Positions 28,311 through 38,032 of a stretch of 64,000 nt of DNA are shown piece after piece. Under the pieces are notes generated by a model. That model did no database searches. It had not been told where the DNA came from and saw only the letters and a program-made list of their open reading frames with translations. Positions within the stretch are counted from its first letter, which is position 1; each line of letters opens with the position of its first letter. Made by a program: the position numbers and the translations under genes. Origin of the DNA: an uncultured Pirellulaceae bacterium (GTDB lineage: Bacteria; Planctomycetota; Planctomycetia; Pirellulales; Pirellulaceae); assembly GCA_905480235.1 (NCBI GenBank), contig CAJQPP010000006.1, positions 62,001 through 126,000 of the forward strand, read 5' to 3'.

Positions 28311-29240
28311 TCAATTAAGCACAATTGAGTCGATGGATCCTGCAAGAAACAAACCAAAGCTAACAACCGAGTTGACTTGAAAAAACGCGATGTTAACGCG
28401 AGTCAAATCATCAGGCTTGACCAACGAGTGCTCGTAAATCAAGAGTCCTGCCACGGCCAGGACCGTAGCGTAATACAACCAGCCGAGCTCTGTCGGTACT
28501 CCCGCGTACGCGGAAACTGTTGGCAACAAGGCCAGTACCACCAACATCACAAGGTGACTGGCTGCCGCGATTCGCAACGCGCCTTGAATCCCAAATCGAG
28601 TCGGCACGCTTTTGAGCTTGCTTTCGCAATCGAACTCATAATCTTGACAGGAATAAATAATATCGAATCCAGCTACCCAAAAGAAAACGGACAACCCCAG
28701 CATGATGGCCGGAGTCAGGTCCCATGGATTCGTGATGACGATTTCGCCACGGAGTGCTATCCACACGGCGATTGGTGCCAGCATCAGTGAAAACCCCAAC
28801 CAATAATGGGCCAGTGACGTGATGCGTTTGGTGTAACTGTAAAACAAAAGAACCAGCAGCACGGGGACGGCAAGATAAAAGGGCAACCAGTTGGGCAAAA
28901 AGAGCAAGGTCGCGATCACAAACCCAGCACCGCAGATAACCGTAAACAGCGCGACGCTAGGTACCGAAAGAAGCCCGGCCGGTATGTGACGTAATTTGGT
29001 TCGCGGGTTGCCGGCGTCAATATCCCTGTCGACTAGCCGATTAAAAGCCATCGCCGCGCTGCGGGCTGTCACCATGCAAATCAAAATCCCCAGTAAATCC
29101 TGCCAGCGAAAAGAGACGATTTGACCCTCGCCTACCGGTGTCGTCCAAGCGATGACGGCGGCTAACATTGCAAACGGCAACGCAAATATCGTGTGCGAAA
29201 ACCGAATCATTTCGAGAAGCTGTCGCAATTTTTTAAACAT
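28311..29240 (-). CDS. UbiA-family prenyltransferase, probably for menaquinone
   Basis: A 309-residue integral membrane prenyltransferase with eight or nine helices. The Asp-rich motif is NRLVDRDIDAGNPRT (near 69-83), and the second is YSCQDYEFDCES (near 202-213), so both Mg-diphosphate sites are intact. Next to UbiX- and MenG-type genes on the same strand, it is most likely MqnP of the futalosine pathway, which attaches the polyprenyl tail to the 5,8-dihydroxy-2-naphthoate ring precursor, or UbiA-like. It cannot be assigned further by eye. Confidence 0.9.
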   Translation of the reverse strand: MFKKLRQLLEMIRFSHTIFALPFAMLAAVIAWTTPVGEGQIVSFRWQDLLGILICMVTARSAAMAFNRLVDRDIDAGNPRTKLRHIPAGLLSVPSVALFTVICGAGFVIATLLFLPNWLPFYLAVPVLLVLLFYSYTKRITSLAHYWLGFSLMLAPIAVWIALRGEIVITNPWDLTPAIMLGLSVFFWVAGFDIIYSCQDYEFDCESKLKSVPTRFGIQGALRIAAASHLVMLVVLALLPTVSAYAGVPTELGWLYYATVLAVAGLLIYEHSLVKPDDLTRVNIAFFQVNSVVSFGLFLAGSIDSIVLN

Positions 29241-29341
29241 CGCAGCAGGTCGAAAAACAGGAATACCGACACCCTAGGTCGATGCTGCGGTTTCGCAGCA
29301 ACTGGCCGGATTAGCCTGGCCAGTCTGACTCGTCCTTGAGC

Positions 29342-29959
29342 TCAATTCCCGCTCTCGGTTCCTTCCCCCCAGCGTTTGATCAAGTGGTGTTCGATGTTGA
29401 GTTGGTCCAAAATTCTCGCGACTACGAAATCAATCAATCCCGCCACCGATTGGTCGCCATGGTACCACGCCGGCATAGCTGGCAGGATCACCGCCCCAGC
29501 CAGTTTTGCTTTTCGCATGTTTTCGATCGTTGGCAAAGATAACGGGGTTTCCCGTTGCACCAAAATAAGTTTACGGGACTCCTTCAAGTGCACTTCGGCT
29601 GCCCGCTCAATCAAATTTCGGCTATTGCCGTTAGCGGTAGCGCTGAGAGTGGCTCCGCTGCACGGACAAATCACCATGCCCCGTGTCAAGAATGAACCAC
29701 TTGCCATCGGAGTCATAAAGTCTTGATAGTGGTAATAGTGCAGATTGGCAAACCGCGACTGTTGACCAGGCCAAAAGAGTTCCGGCGAGAAATTCTTAAG
29801 ATCGATACTGACGTCAAGTTCGTGCTCGATGACCTGTGTCGCTGCCGGACTGATCGTCAGGTGGACGGGTTGCTGGAGTTCCAGCAATACCTCCACCAGC
29901 CGGCGGCCATATCCGGGTCCACTTCCACCGGTAAACGCAACAACAATGGGATGGCTCAT
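29342..29959 (-). CDS. ubiX: UbiX-type flavin prenyltransferase
   Basis: A 205-residue flavoprotein that makes prenylated FMN, the cofactor of UbiD-type decarboxylases. It has FTGGSGPGYGRRLVEVL at the N-terminus (the usual TGASG is TGGSG), the ISPAATQVIEHEL segment, ICPCSGATLSATANGNSRNLIERAAEVHLKE, and the terminal VQRETPLSLPTIENMRKAKLAG. Its ATG overlaps the stop of the menG gene by four bases. No UbiD gene is in the window. Confidence 0.92.
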   Translation of the reverse strand: MSHPIVVAFTGGSGPGYGRRLVEVLLELQQPVHLTISPAATQVIEHELDVSIDLKNFSPELFWPGQQSRFANLHYYHYQDFMTPMASGSFLTRGMVICPCSGATLSATANGNSRNLIERAAEVHLKESRKLILVQRETPLSLPTIENMRKAKLAGAVILPAMPAWYHGDQSVAGLIDFVVARILDQLNIEHHLIKRWGEGTESGN

Positions 29960-30705
29960 TTGCTGCCTGTGTAGAGGGTTGCGATGCCGAAAGTGAGCGG
30001 GCGAAATCTCGCCGTGGCCATGCCGATTTTCAGCATCCGCTCGGTTAACGCTTCGTAAGATGGAAACTCACCCACGCTTTGCGGCAGGTAGTCGTAGGCT
30101 GACATGTTATTTTTCGCCAATCGCTGCCCGATCATCGGCAACACGTTCTTAAAATACCAGCTGTAAGCGGGACGGATCGGCCAGCGTCTAGGCGTCGTAA
30201 ACTCAAGAATGCCAATCTTCCCCCCCGGGCGACAGACTCTTAAAAGTTCCCTAAGACCGAGGTCCGTGTCCTCTACATTCCGCAATCCAAACGCCACGGT
30301 GACGATGTCGAACGAGTTGTCATCAAAGGGAAGCTGTTGGGCATCCGCTTGGGAGAACGTCACCTCGCCCGAAGCGACTGGCTTTTTGCGGGCGTAAACC
30401 AACATCTCCTCACAAAAATCTGTCCCGATGACTTCGCAATCTCCTGATAATTTTTTGTGAAACGCTAATGCCAAGTCACCTGTTCCGGTACACACATCTA
30501 GAATCTTGTCGCCCGGTTTAGGTGCCATCTGGCGAACCGTGATCCTCCTCCACCAGCGGTCGACGTTCATCGATAGCAGATGGTTCATGCGATCGTACTG
30601 AGGTGCGATCTCCCCAAACATCTGCTTGACGCGTTCTGATGATTTGTCGACTTGCTGCGAGTCGTCTGGGACAGTACTGGTGGCAGATGGGGTTGTTAGG
30701 TTCAC
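29956..30705 (-). CDS. menG: Demethylmenaquinone methyltransferase, UbiE/MenG
   Basis: A 249-residue SAM-dependent methyltransferase for the last step of menaquinone synthesis. It has MFGEIAPQYDRMNHLLSMNVDRWWR, the SAM motif VCTGTGDLALAF (near 81), FSQADAQQLPFDDNSFDIVTVAFGLRNV, and the C-terminal ILEFTTPRRWPIRPAYSWYFKNVLP typical of UbiE. It overlaps the ubiX gene by four bases and belongs to the UbiA-UbiX-MenG group, which supports a menaquinone rather than ubiquinone pathway. Confidence 0.94.
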   Translation of the reverse strand: MNLTTPSATSTVPDDSQQVDKSSERVKQMFGEIAPQYDRMNHLLSMNVDRWWRRITVRQMAPKPGDKILDVCTGTGDLALAFHKKLSGDCEVIGTDFCEEMLVYARKKPVASGEVTFSQADAQQLPFDDNSFDIVTVAFGLRNVEDTDLGLRELLRVCRPGGKIGILEFTTPRRWPIRPAYSWYFKNVLPMIGQRLAKNNMSAYDYLPQSVGEFPSYEALTERMLKIGMATARFRPLTFGIATLYTGSK

Positions 30706-31112
30706 CGGAATGGAGCCGTGGCTGAGTTTTGTGAAACAAGGGTATTGAGTATAACCGCCCTTGAGGAAATTAAATAACCGTGGGTCCTCTCTGCCATCCA
30801 GCCGGCAGAAGACGGGTTTAAGCCGGTTTTTCGGCTACGTCAGCTACGCTCGCGGCCGCTGCAATGCCGTGACCCATCCTCGGTAACTCATGTCATGCCG
30901 GACCCCCACGCGAATTGTCGTAACGAGAAGATTCCGGTACCGTACTCGTGAGCAAGCTTTTTGGTTGTCTGGGGATCGCCTGAGCTGGTGAACCTTAGAT
31001 TTTCTCGTGCGTTAATGTTGCTGCTCAGCAACCAACGAGACGGCCTAAAATGTAAGGACGCCGTCATTCCCGAAAGCATCGCTTTCCATTTTTGATTCAA
31101 GAAAGAAAATTC
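30706..31112. other. Divergent intergenic region
   Basis: 407 bases between menG and the comB-like gene. A perfect inverted repeat GTTGCTG-CT-CAGCAAC is present near 31016-31031, of unknown role. No gene or clear promoter is seen. Confidence 0.4.
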
Positions 31113-31874
31113 GTGCCCCACTCGATTGAATTATTTTCGCTACCCGCCGATGCTCCGCGTACCTTAACGGGGAAATCCACAGTCGCTGTCGACGTCCTTC
31201 GAGCTGGCACCACCATCGTAACCGCACTTAACCATGGCGCCGCATCGATAAGGCCCTGCGTCGATATTGAAACGACGCGGCAGTCAGCAAGGCAGAGCTC
31301 AGATGCGCTTTTGGGAGGTGAGCGGCAAGGTTTATTGATCGACGGATTTGACCTTTCTAACTCACCTGAATCCTACCAACCCGAAATCGTCGCAGGCCGG
31401 CAGATTTGCTTCACCACGACCAATGGAACAAAAGCGATCGAAGCGAGTCGTACGTCCGACGCAATCTTGATTGGCAGTTTCATCAACTTCACGGCTGTTT
31501 GCTGCCGCCTCGAGCAACTGCAGTTGCCGATTTCCATCATTTGCGCGGGCACCGACGGAGATCCCACTTTGGAAGACAACCTCTTCGGAGGTGCAATTTG
31601 CGATTGGTTCGCGCAGAAAAAGAAGATCAAGATGAATCCTGCCGCTCATGCGGCGTGTGAGATGTGGCGAACAGCCCATCGGCAACGGGACCTCGGCGTA
31701 TCACTGTGCGAGACCCTCTGTCACACCCAAGGTGGAAAAAACCTTGTCAAATTGAACTTGGCACCCGATATCGAGTTCGCTTCCGCAATCGACCGTTACT
31801 CCACGTTGCCCATTTACGATCCAAACACAGGATTGATTGGGACCGACGTGGACCTCAACAGCGCCCCTCGTTAA
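31113..31874 (+). CDS. ComB-family 2-phosphosulfolactate phosphatase-like protein
   Basis: A 253-residue HAD-unrelated phosphatase of the ComB family, which in methanogens acts in coenzyme M synthesis and in bacteria has an uncertain substrate. Family features are AVDVLRAGTTIVTAL (near 25-39), GGERQG...GFDLSNSPESY, TTTNGTKAIEAS, and GSFINFTAV with CAGTDGDPTLEDNLFGGAI. The GTG at 31113 is chosen because it gives the normal N-terminus; a TTG at 31092 is in frame. It precedes glyS by 138 bases. Confidence 0.88.
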   Translation: MPHSIELFSLPADAPRTLTGKSTVAVDVLRAGTTIVTALNHGAASIRPCVDIETTRQSARQSSDALLGGERQGLLIDGFDLSNSPESYQPEIVAGRQICFTTTNGTKAIEASRTSDAILIGSFINFTAVCCRLEQLQLPISIICAGTDGDPTLEDNLFGGAICDWFAQKKKIKMNPAAHAACEMWRTAHRQRDLGVSLCETLCHTQGGKNLVKLNLAPDIEFASAIDRYSTLPIYDPNTGLIGTDVDLNSAPR

Positions 31875-32012
31875 ACTGCAGCATTGTTTCGTTTCCGGCA
31901 TGTCGGGCCAACGGAAGCTGGGAAACCTTCGCAGGCACTCTGTGAAAACCCGGCCATTTATGGTCACCCGATACATTGCCTCCGCCCCGTTACATTGCCA
32001 ACGAGCCCCCTC

Positions 32013-33662
32013 ATGAGTCTGGACGTCACCTCCACCCAACGCCCTGCCCCGACGCGAAACATGGAGCAGATTGTTTCGCTTTGCAAACGTCGCGGCTACA
32101 TGTTTCAAAACAGCGAAATTTACGGCGGTTGCAATGGGTTTTGGGATTACGGCCCCTTGGGCGTGGAACTGAAACGCAACATCAAGGAAGCCTGGTGGCA
32201 TGACATGGTCACCTCCCATAACGACATGGAGGTGCTGTCCGGTGCACCCGCGATCTACTCCATGACGGGTATCGACTCAACCATCATCATGCACCCCCAA
32301 GTGTGGAAGTGTTCCGGGCATTACGATCTTTTCCATGATTTCATGGTCGATTGTCGGGAATCGAAAAAACGCTACCGGCACGATCAAATTGTCGGACGCT
32401 GGGTTCAGGCCAAAGGCAAAAGGATTTTCGCGACCGCTCAAACGAGCGAACAGGAACTAGAACAATTGGAACGCCAAGCCATGAAGTTCTTCAAGTTACG
32501 TGCCAAGAACAAGGAGCAAATGGAGTGGGAGGGAGATGTCATCGCGTTAGTAGATCTCGACGTCGAACACCGAGAGTCAGTATTAGCTCCAGACGCCAAG
32601 TCACTCGACACGTTGACCGAACCGCGGGAATTCAACCTGATGTTCAAAACAACCATTGGCGCATTAGGCGGTGAAAACGATGCGGCGTTTCTACGGCCTG
32701 AAACCGCCCAGGGTATCTTTGTTAACTTTAAGAATGTGATCGACAGCACGCGTTTTCGCTTGCCTTTGGGCATCGCGCAAACCGGTAAAAGTTTTCGCAA
32801 TGAAATCACGCCGCGGAATTTTACATTTCGCTCACGCGAATTTGAGCAAATGGAAATTGAATTTTTCTGTCACCCCGATGCCTCAGGAGACTGGTACCGA
32901 TTTTGGCGAGATCGTCGCATGCAATGGTATCAAGATCTAGGCCTTTCGGCCGATCGCTTGATTCTACGCGAACATGCGGCCAGTGAACTTGCTCATTACT
33001 CCATCGGCACGGCCGATATTGAATACGCCTTCCCTTTCTTGCCCGCCGGTGAGTATGGCGAACTGGAAGGTGTTTCCCATCGTGGCGATTTCGATCTAAG
33101 AAGCCACATGGAAGGCAAGCTAACCAAGGAACTGGAATTGGAATTGGGTGAAGACGGGAAACCCAAACATCGCGGCAGCGGGAAAGACCTGTCCTACCGC
33201 GATGATTTAACTAATGAAAAATTTGTACCTCATGTCATCGAACCGTCTGCCGGCGCTGACCGCGCGGCATTGGCCTTTCTTTGCGAGGCGTATTGCGAGG
33301 ATCAAGCACCCGATGAGAAAGGGAAAATGCAAACCCGCACCGTGATGCGTCTGCACCCGCGCCTGGCGCCGATTAAAGCAGCCGTCTTCCCATTGGTCAA
33401 AAAAGATGGCATGCCTGAAGTCGCAAAAAAGATCTACTTGGATCTCAAGAAACACTTCAACGTGTTTTATGACGACAAAGGCGCTGTTGGGCGACGCTAT
33501 CGACGTCAGGACGAGGCGGGAACTCCGTACTGCATCACCGTGGATGGCCAATCATTAGACGACCAAACGGTCACGATTCGTGATCGGGACACTTTAAAGC
33601 AATCCCGCGTCAGTATCGGTGAATGTGTGGCAGCTATTCAGGAAGGCCTCGCATCCCAATAG
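32013..33662 (+). CDS. glyS: Glycyl-tRNA synthetase, homodimeric type
   Basis: A 549-residue class II synthetase of the single-chain (alpha2) type, not the bacterial alpha2beta2 type. It has motif 1 region GCNGFWDYGPLGVELKRNI, motif 2 GKSFRNEITPRNFTFRSREF, and motif 3 EPSAGADRAALAF. The anticodon-binding domain is C-terminal with LAPIKAAVFPLVKKDGMP. The ATG at 32013 is chosen (MSLDVTSTQRPAPTRN); upstream open sequence reads through non-family residues. Several planctomycetes use this form. Confidence 0.95.
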   Translation: MSLDVTSTQRPAPTRNMEQIVSLCKRRGYMFQNSEIYGGCNGFWDYGPLGVELKRNIKEAWWHDMVTSHNDMEVLSGAPAIYSMTGIDSTIIMHPQVWKCSGHYDLFHDFMVDCRESKKRYRHDQIVGRWVQAKGKRIFATAQTSEQELEQLERQAMKFFKLRAKNKEQMEWEGDVIALVDLDVEHRESVLAPDAKSLDTLTEPREFNLMFKTTIGALGGENDAAFLRPETAQGIFVNFKNVIDSTRFRLPLGIAQTGKSFRNEITPRNFTFRSREFEQMEIEFFCHPDASGDWYRFWRDRRMQWYQDLGLSADRLILREHAASELAHYSIGTADIEYAFPFLPAGEYGELEGVSHRGDFDLRSHMEGKLTKELELELGEDGKPKHRGSGKDLSYRDDLTNEKFVPHVIEPSAGADRAALAFLCEAYCEDQAPDEKGKMQTRTVMRLHPRLAPIKAAVFPLVKKDGMPEVAKKIYLDLKKHFNVFYDDKGAVGRRYRRQDEAGTPYCITVDGQSLDDQTVTIRDRDTLKQSRVSIGECVAAIQEGLASQ

Positions 33663-33737
33663 CTGAGCTCCGTACCGATGCCCTTGCAAAGCCACACATT
33701 ATCTTTGTTCGAAACTGCCCCTGATCGGTAATCCGCC

Positions 33738-34841
33738 ATGGCCTCCATACGAATCCAGGATCTCGTGAAACGATTCGAGAATGGCGTGGAGGCGGTACAG
33801 GGCGTCACTCTGGAAGTTGCGGATGGCGAGTTTGTGGTGCTCGTGGGGCCCTCCGGTTGCGGTAAATCGACCACGTTGCGCATGGTTGCTGGATTAGAGG
33901 AGGCCAGCGCGGGCGATATTTTCATCGGCGGGAAACGGGTCAATGATGTGGAGCCTGGCAAACGTGACATTGCCATGGTATTTCAAAACTACGCACTCTA
34001 CCCCCACATGACGGTGCGGCAAAACATGTCGTTTGGATTGAAAATGCGACACGTTTCCAAAGCCGAAATCCAACAAAGGGTAAACGACGCTGCGGCTATC
34101 CTGTCCATTGAATCACTGCTCGAGCGCCGACCCCGTGAACTTTCGGGGGGACAGCGGCAACGGGTAGCGGTAGGACGGGCCATCGTGCGAAAACCGGCAG
34201 CCTACCTATTCGATGAACCTCTCTCCAATTTGGATGCCAAACTTCGCCTGCAAATGCGAAAGGAGCTGGCACAAATACACCAACAATTAAAAACCACCAC
34301 CCTTTACGTCACACACGATCAAGTCGAAGCCATGACACTTGGGCAACGCATTGTGGTCATGAACGAGGGGATAATCCAACAGGTGGCAACCCCCATGAAA
34401 CTGTACCAAGAACCAGCCAATCGCTTCGTCGCCACTTTCATTGGCAGCCCTGCCATGAATATATTACCGGGCAAAATTCTGGAAAACGGTCAGCAATTTC
34501 AAACCCGCAATTCGCGCACCACCTACCCCATCAGGATGCCGGCGAATCAAGCCGGTCCAGCTTCGCCAGCCTTGTTGGGTTTTCGCCCCGAACACCTAAC
34601 GCTGGACGCTTCGCACCCTCAGATCGGCGCAATCGAAGTTGACCTGGTGGAACGCTTAGGGGACGCAAGTCTTGTGTATTTCAAACTCGAAGACCAAAAC
34701 TGCACCGCGCGGTTGCCCGGCAATGCCGCCTGCCAACAAGGAGAGCGACTGTCGCTTCATCTGCCAAAAGATAAGTGGCATTTATTTTCTGCTCAGTCCC
34801 CTCACGAGGTCGTTTCGCGTGGGTGCTCGGCAGGAAAATAG
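33738..34841 (+). CDS. ABC transporter ATP-binding protein, UgpC/MalK type
   Basis: A 367-residue ATPase with an N-terminal ABC domain and a C-terminal TOBE/OB regulatory domain (from about 240), as in sugar or glycerol-3-phosphate importers. Walker A is GPSGCGKST, the Q-loop is AMVFQNYALYPHMTV, the signature is LSGGQRQR, and Walker B/D-loop is YLFDEPLSNLDAKLR, with the His switch in VTHDQ. No permease or binding-protein gene is adjacent, so it may serve several transporters, as in other bacteria. The start at ATG 33738 is well placed after glyS. Confidence 0.93.
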   Translation: MASIRIQDLVKRFENGVEAVQGVTLEVADGEFVVLVGPSGCGKSTTLRMVAGLEEASAGDIFIGGKRVNDVEPGKRDIAMVFQNYALYPHMTVRQNMSFGLKMRHVSKAEIQQRVNDAAAILSIESLLERRPRELSGGQRQRVAVGRAIVRKPAAYLFDEPLSNLDAKLRLQMRKELAQIHQQLKTTTLYVTHDQVEAMTLGQRIVVMNEGIIQQVATPMKLYQEPANRFVATFIGSPAMNILPGKILENGQQFQTRNSRTTYPIRMPANQAGPASPALLGFRPEHLTLDASHPQIGAIEVDLVERLGDASLVYFKLEDQNCTARLPGNAACQQGERLSLHLPKDKWHLFSAQSPHEVVSRGCSAGK

Positions 34842-34988
34842 GCCGATCCGCCTCGCTGGAACCGATATTGCGAGGAAGCGAGCAGCAGTTCATAAAATTC
34901 GCTTGTATTAAACTGGACGGACATCAGTTTTTCGATATTATATGCCTGCCTAAGGAGAGTGGCGTCCAGCAACTCTCTCCCCGATCAC

Positions 34989-35060
34989 TAGCCCGTGGTG
35001 TAATTGGCAACACGATGGATTCTGGTTCCATTGTTCTAGGTTCGAGTCCTAGCGGGCTAA
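34989..35060 (+). tRNA. tRNA-Gln (CTG)
   Basis: A 72-base cloverleaf. The acceptor stem is TAGCCCG with CGGGCTA, giving the U1-A72 pair typical of tRNA-Gln; the D stem is GTGT/ACAC, the anticodon stem ATGGA/TCCAT with loop TTCTGGT (anticodon CTG), the variable loop is TGTT, and the T arm is CTAGG-TTCGAGT-CCTAG. The discriminator is A at 35060 and CCA is not encoded. The zinc-ribbon/TPR gene begins 54 bases after the tRNA on the same strand. Confidence 0.95.
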
Positions 35061-35114
35061 CATCTCTGGTTCCTATCGAAAGAAGATGCTCAGTTCGTCA
35101 CCGGAGCATTCCAA

Positions 35115-36095
35115 ATGCAGACCAACCTGGTGAAGAATAACCAACGGGTAAAATTTGCATATCGCGATCTATATCTCAACGATGCGTTAGTCCACCAAGA
35201 AATCGAAATTGGTACGCACAACGGAACCCATCTCAAACTCGGTAATTTGGAAATTCTTGACCGAGAAATCCGTAACGTGAGGACCAGCGGGAACGAATTA
35301 CACCTTGGTTGGCAAGATGCTCAGGACCAACCGCAAGTTGTTTCTATGATCGTCGATCGAGAATTGCGGACCGTCGCCGATGCCATTCATTACGGATACA
35401 GTCGCAGGCTGTTCGAGCAACAATTGGCGGAAGCAGGAGATAAAGGCATCGGAAACCAGTGCCGGGACAGTGTATGCCCGTTTTGTCAGGCCAAAATCCT
35501 TACACTGGACGAGTATCCTTGGGCACCGCAAGTCTATTGTCACTTCTGTGAATCTATCCACACGACGGTTGCCGTCGACGGAATTGGTCAAACGGAGAAA
35601 GACTACCGGATCTGCCCAAAGTGCACCATGTATAGCCGACCGCGACAGTTCACCATCGGCTACTTCTGGTTCGTCTGGTTTCACGCCCAGGTCAACCACC
35701 GCTCCATTCTTTGTTGTAACGATTGCATGCGTCCGGAAGCTTGGAAAATGACATTGGGAAATCTGCCGGGAGTGCTCGGGATGCCACTGGCTCTCACTCA
35801 GTTATTACGCGTTTACCGAGACGCAATTAAAAAAGGGCCTTTTCAAGGCTTGGACAAAGGCAATCGCCTGCTGAAACGTGGGCAGGTTGAAAAGGCTCTG
35901 GAGCAATATTCGAAAATCATAGAAAAACACCCTTTCAGCGCGGGCGTTCTCTACAACGTCGCGATCGGTCTACTCGCCCAAGGCGATCGTGTTCATGCAA
36001 CTGAGACCCTCGATATGGCATTACAAAACTGCGTCAATTACGCACCGGCCGAGAGGATGCTAAGCAAGCTTCAAGCTGAACGGGACGTTGCCTAA
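35115..36095 (+). CDS. Zinc-ribbon and TPR protein, unknown function
   Basis: A 326-residue protein with no recognised family. Residues 1-110 are a beta-rich domain. There are four CxxC pairs, CPFC and CHFC (near 121-144) and CPKC and CNDC (near 169-202), so two zinc ribbons are likely. A Trp/Phe-rich hydrophobic segment (FTIGYFWFVWFHAQV) lies between the second pair, and the last 90 residues form TPR-like helices (GNRLLKRGQVEKALEQYSKI). The ATG at 35115 is close to the tRNA-Gln gene and co-transcription is possible. Confidence 0.75.
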   Translation: MQTNLVKNNQRVKFAYRDLYLNDALVHQEIEIGTHNGTHLKLGNLEILDREIRNVRTSGNELHLGWQDAQDQPQVVSMIVDRELRTVADAIHYGYSRRLFEQQLAEAGDKGIGNQCRDSVCPFCQAKILTLDEYPWAPQVYCHFCESIHTTVAVDGIGQTEKDYRICPKCTMYSRPRQFTIGYFWFVWFHAQVNHRSILCCNDCMRPEAWKMTLGNLPGVLGMPLALTQLLRVYRDAIKKGPFQGLDKGNRLLKRGQVEKALEQYSKIIEKHPFSAGVLYNVAIGLLAQGDRVHATETLDMALQNCVNYAPAERMLSKLQAERDVA

Positions 36096-36395
36096 AACGA
36101 CTATTTTGGGCCCACGGTAACTTAGGTGATTTATCTCACGGAGTAGCTTGCGAAGTGACAAATCCGTAGTTAGCCGGTCGAACCCAACAAAAACGACAAC
36201 GGAATAGCGATAATCCGGCGAAAAACAGAAATCGAGCGTATTCGGTGGGATTTGACACTATTAAACGGTTAATATTGCCTTAAAATGAAGGGTTATCTAT
36301 TGTCAGTCATCTTTTCAAAGGGACCATTGGCCGTCCTTCCCGAATAGACTGGATGAATATTTAAACCTCCCACCAATTTCCTCATACCTGTTTTT
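36096..36395. other. Intergenic region before the FHA gene
   Basis: 300 bases. A TTGACA lies at 36252-36257, but no good -10 box at the proper spacing; TATTGC at 15 bases is the nearest. Nothing else is seen. Confidence 0.35.
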
Positions 36396-37040
36396 ATGGA
36401 TCGGATTACGCTACGAGTTGTTGACGGGGCCGATCGAGGCAGCGTCTACACGGAATTCCAACCGCCAATCACCATTGGCCGGGAGGAAGGCAATTCGATC
36501 CAACTGAATGACGAACGGGTAAGCCGGTTCCACATCAAAATTCAAAGGGACCATGAAGACTTGGTGCTGACGGATTTAGCGAGTACTAACGGCACGAAAG
36601 TTAACGGGGAAGAATCTCAACTGAGAATCCTCCGTCACGGTGATATGATTTCGGTCGGTCGCAGTCTGTTGGTCTTCGGTTCCCGAATGGAAATCAACGA
36701 GCGGCTCAAAAAGATTGGCCAAGCTCCTCCATCAGAGGAATTAGAAAGCAACGATGACTCGGGGGACTGGGAATACATGATCAGTCAGACAGACGCTCAA
36801 TTGCGTTTGCTGGACATGGAACCACCTCGCCTCCCTTCACGACTCTCTCCAGGGCAAGCCGCTCAATTGAGCGAGGTGCTGGAGTTTGTGCACCTACAGT
36901 TAAGGCGTCTAATCGGTTCCGTCGAGTCGCCCTCTCGTGCGTCGACAGTGGAATTAGATATTACTCAATGGCATCAGCTTGTTGATTTACAGGCCCGCTT
37001 GGCGGAATACCTCCGCGGAATTGCCATCCCGGAAGAGTAA
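36396..37040 (+). CDS. FHA domain protein
   Basis: A 214-residue cytoplasmic protein with an N-terminal forkhead-associated domain that binds phosphothreonine peptides. The conserved pattern is ITIGREEGNSIQLNDERVSRFHIKI (near 26-50), with TDLASTNGTKVNG (near 62-74), so the Gly-Arg, Ser-x-x-His and Asn-Gly sites are all present. The rest (residues 100-214) is charged and helical without a recognised domain. The partner kinase is not in the window. Confidence 0.9.
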   Translation: MDRITLRVVDGADRGSVYTEFQPPITIGREEGNSIQLNDERVSRFHIKIQRDHEDLVLTDLASTNGTKVNGEESQLRILRHGDMISVGRSLLVFGSRMEINERLKKIGQAPPSEELESNDDSGDWEYMISQTDAQLRLLDMEPPRLPSRLSPGQAAQLSEVLEFVHLQLRRLIGSVESPSRASTVELDITQWHQLVDLQARLAEYLRGIAIPEE

Positions 37041-37091
37041 AAGTAATCTCTTTGCTTGCAAACTCCTGAGTCGTCCCCGGAGTGGGGGATT

Positions 37092-37883
37092 TTACCGACC
37101 ACGATTTCGACTTCGCATCATCCGAGAGCGTTCCCCCAATGTGGTTGGCTTGACGTCAAAATCATTTCCCAGCATCGATTTGAGAGTTTCTCGTTGCTTC
37201 CGAGTCAGTTCCTCCAACAACTCGTCCCGAGCTTTCATTTTCAGCTCTTTGACCTTTTCTTCCATCTCTTTCTTGAGCTCCTTGGCTTTTTCAGCGAGCT
37301 TTTCCTGCTGCTCTTCGGTCAAATCGAGTGCATCAATTACCTCTTGGTTGGAAAAAACCGCCTCGTCACCGCGGTTCTTCATTTGAGTCTGTCGGGAGAT
37401 TTGTTTGAGGCGTTCCAGTTGATGAGGTAAAAAAACCTCTTCCATCTTCGCGTTTTTTTCTTCGCTAAGATTTTTGATCAAATCGGCCAATTTTTTGGCG
37501 TTTGCGATATCGAAATTTCCCTTGTTATCTTGAATCGACTCCATTTGTTCCTGGATCCGGGCGGAAAACTCTTTGTTGATGGCCTTCAATTGATCAAGTT
37601 GTTCCTCCACCAGTTCGATTTCTTTTTGCACACCCCTATTTTGTGCCAAGGAAAAGACACTTGGAGCTGCCATGCTCGATGAGTTACCCATGACGAAATC
37701 ACCGGAACCGTTCGCGCCTAAGGACATGAACTGGATTTCTGGCATCTGGCCACTGCCATCATCGGAAGCGATGATCACAGAGCCTTGGACGACGCCTGCC
37801 TCGGCCTCTTGCTCTTCTTGCTGGGCACAGCAGGGAGAGACAAAACACAATGCGGTAAGAAGCGTTAAGAAACATCGATTCAT
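37092..37883 (-). CDS. Secreted Spy/CpxP-like coiled-coil protein
   Basis: A 263-residue protein with a signal peptide (residues 1-20, ending CCAQ) and then a mostly helical, highly charged body. Residues 90-200 and 205-263 carry the LTEEQQEKL pattern (ALDLTEEQQEKLAEKAKEL) typical of Spy/CpxP periplasmic proteins, which may act as chaperones or sensors. The C-terminus is basic (RSRMMRSRNRGR). The ATG at 37883 is preceded by GAGGT, and the longer upstream frame adds a second, weaker hydrophobic segment, so I reject it. It lies 149 bases after the inositol-phosphate synthase gene on the same strand. Confidence 0.75.
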   Translation of the reverse strand: MNRCFLTLLTALCFVSPCCAQQEEQEAEAGVVQGSVIIASDDGSGQMPEIQFMSLGANGSGDFVMGNSSSMAAPSVFSLAQNRGVQKEIELVEEQLDQLKAINKEFSARIQEQMESIQDNKGNFDIANAKKLADLIKNLSEEKNAKMEEVFLPHQLERLKQISRQTQMKNRGDEAVFSNQEVIDALDLTEEQQEKLAEKAKELKKEMEEKVKELKMKARDELLEELTRKQRETLKSMLGNDFDVKPTTLGERSRMMRSRNRGR

Positions 37884-38032
37884 AGCAACCTCGGTTGTAA
37901 AAGGTGAAAGCCAATCCCTTGAGGGAATCCTGAACTCCGGAACGAGCGAGACGCCGCAACCCGAAAGCAGTGCCAACGTTATAGTAACGTTTTTCCAAAC
38001 CACTGGTCAATAAAACGTGAAACCGCTTCGTT

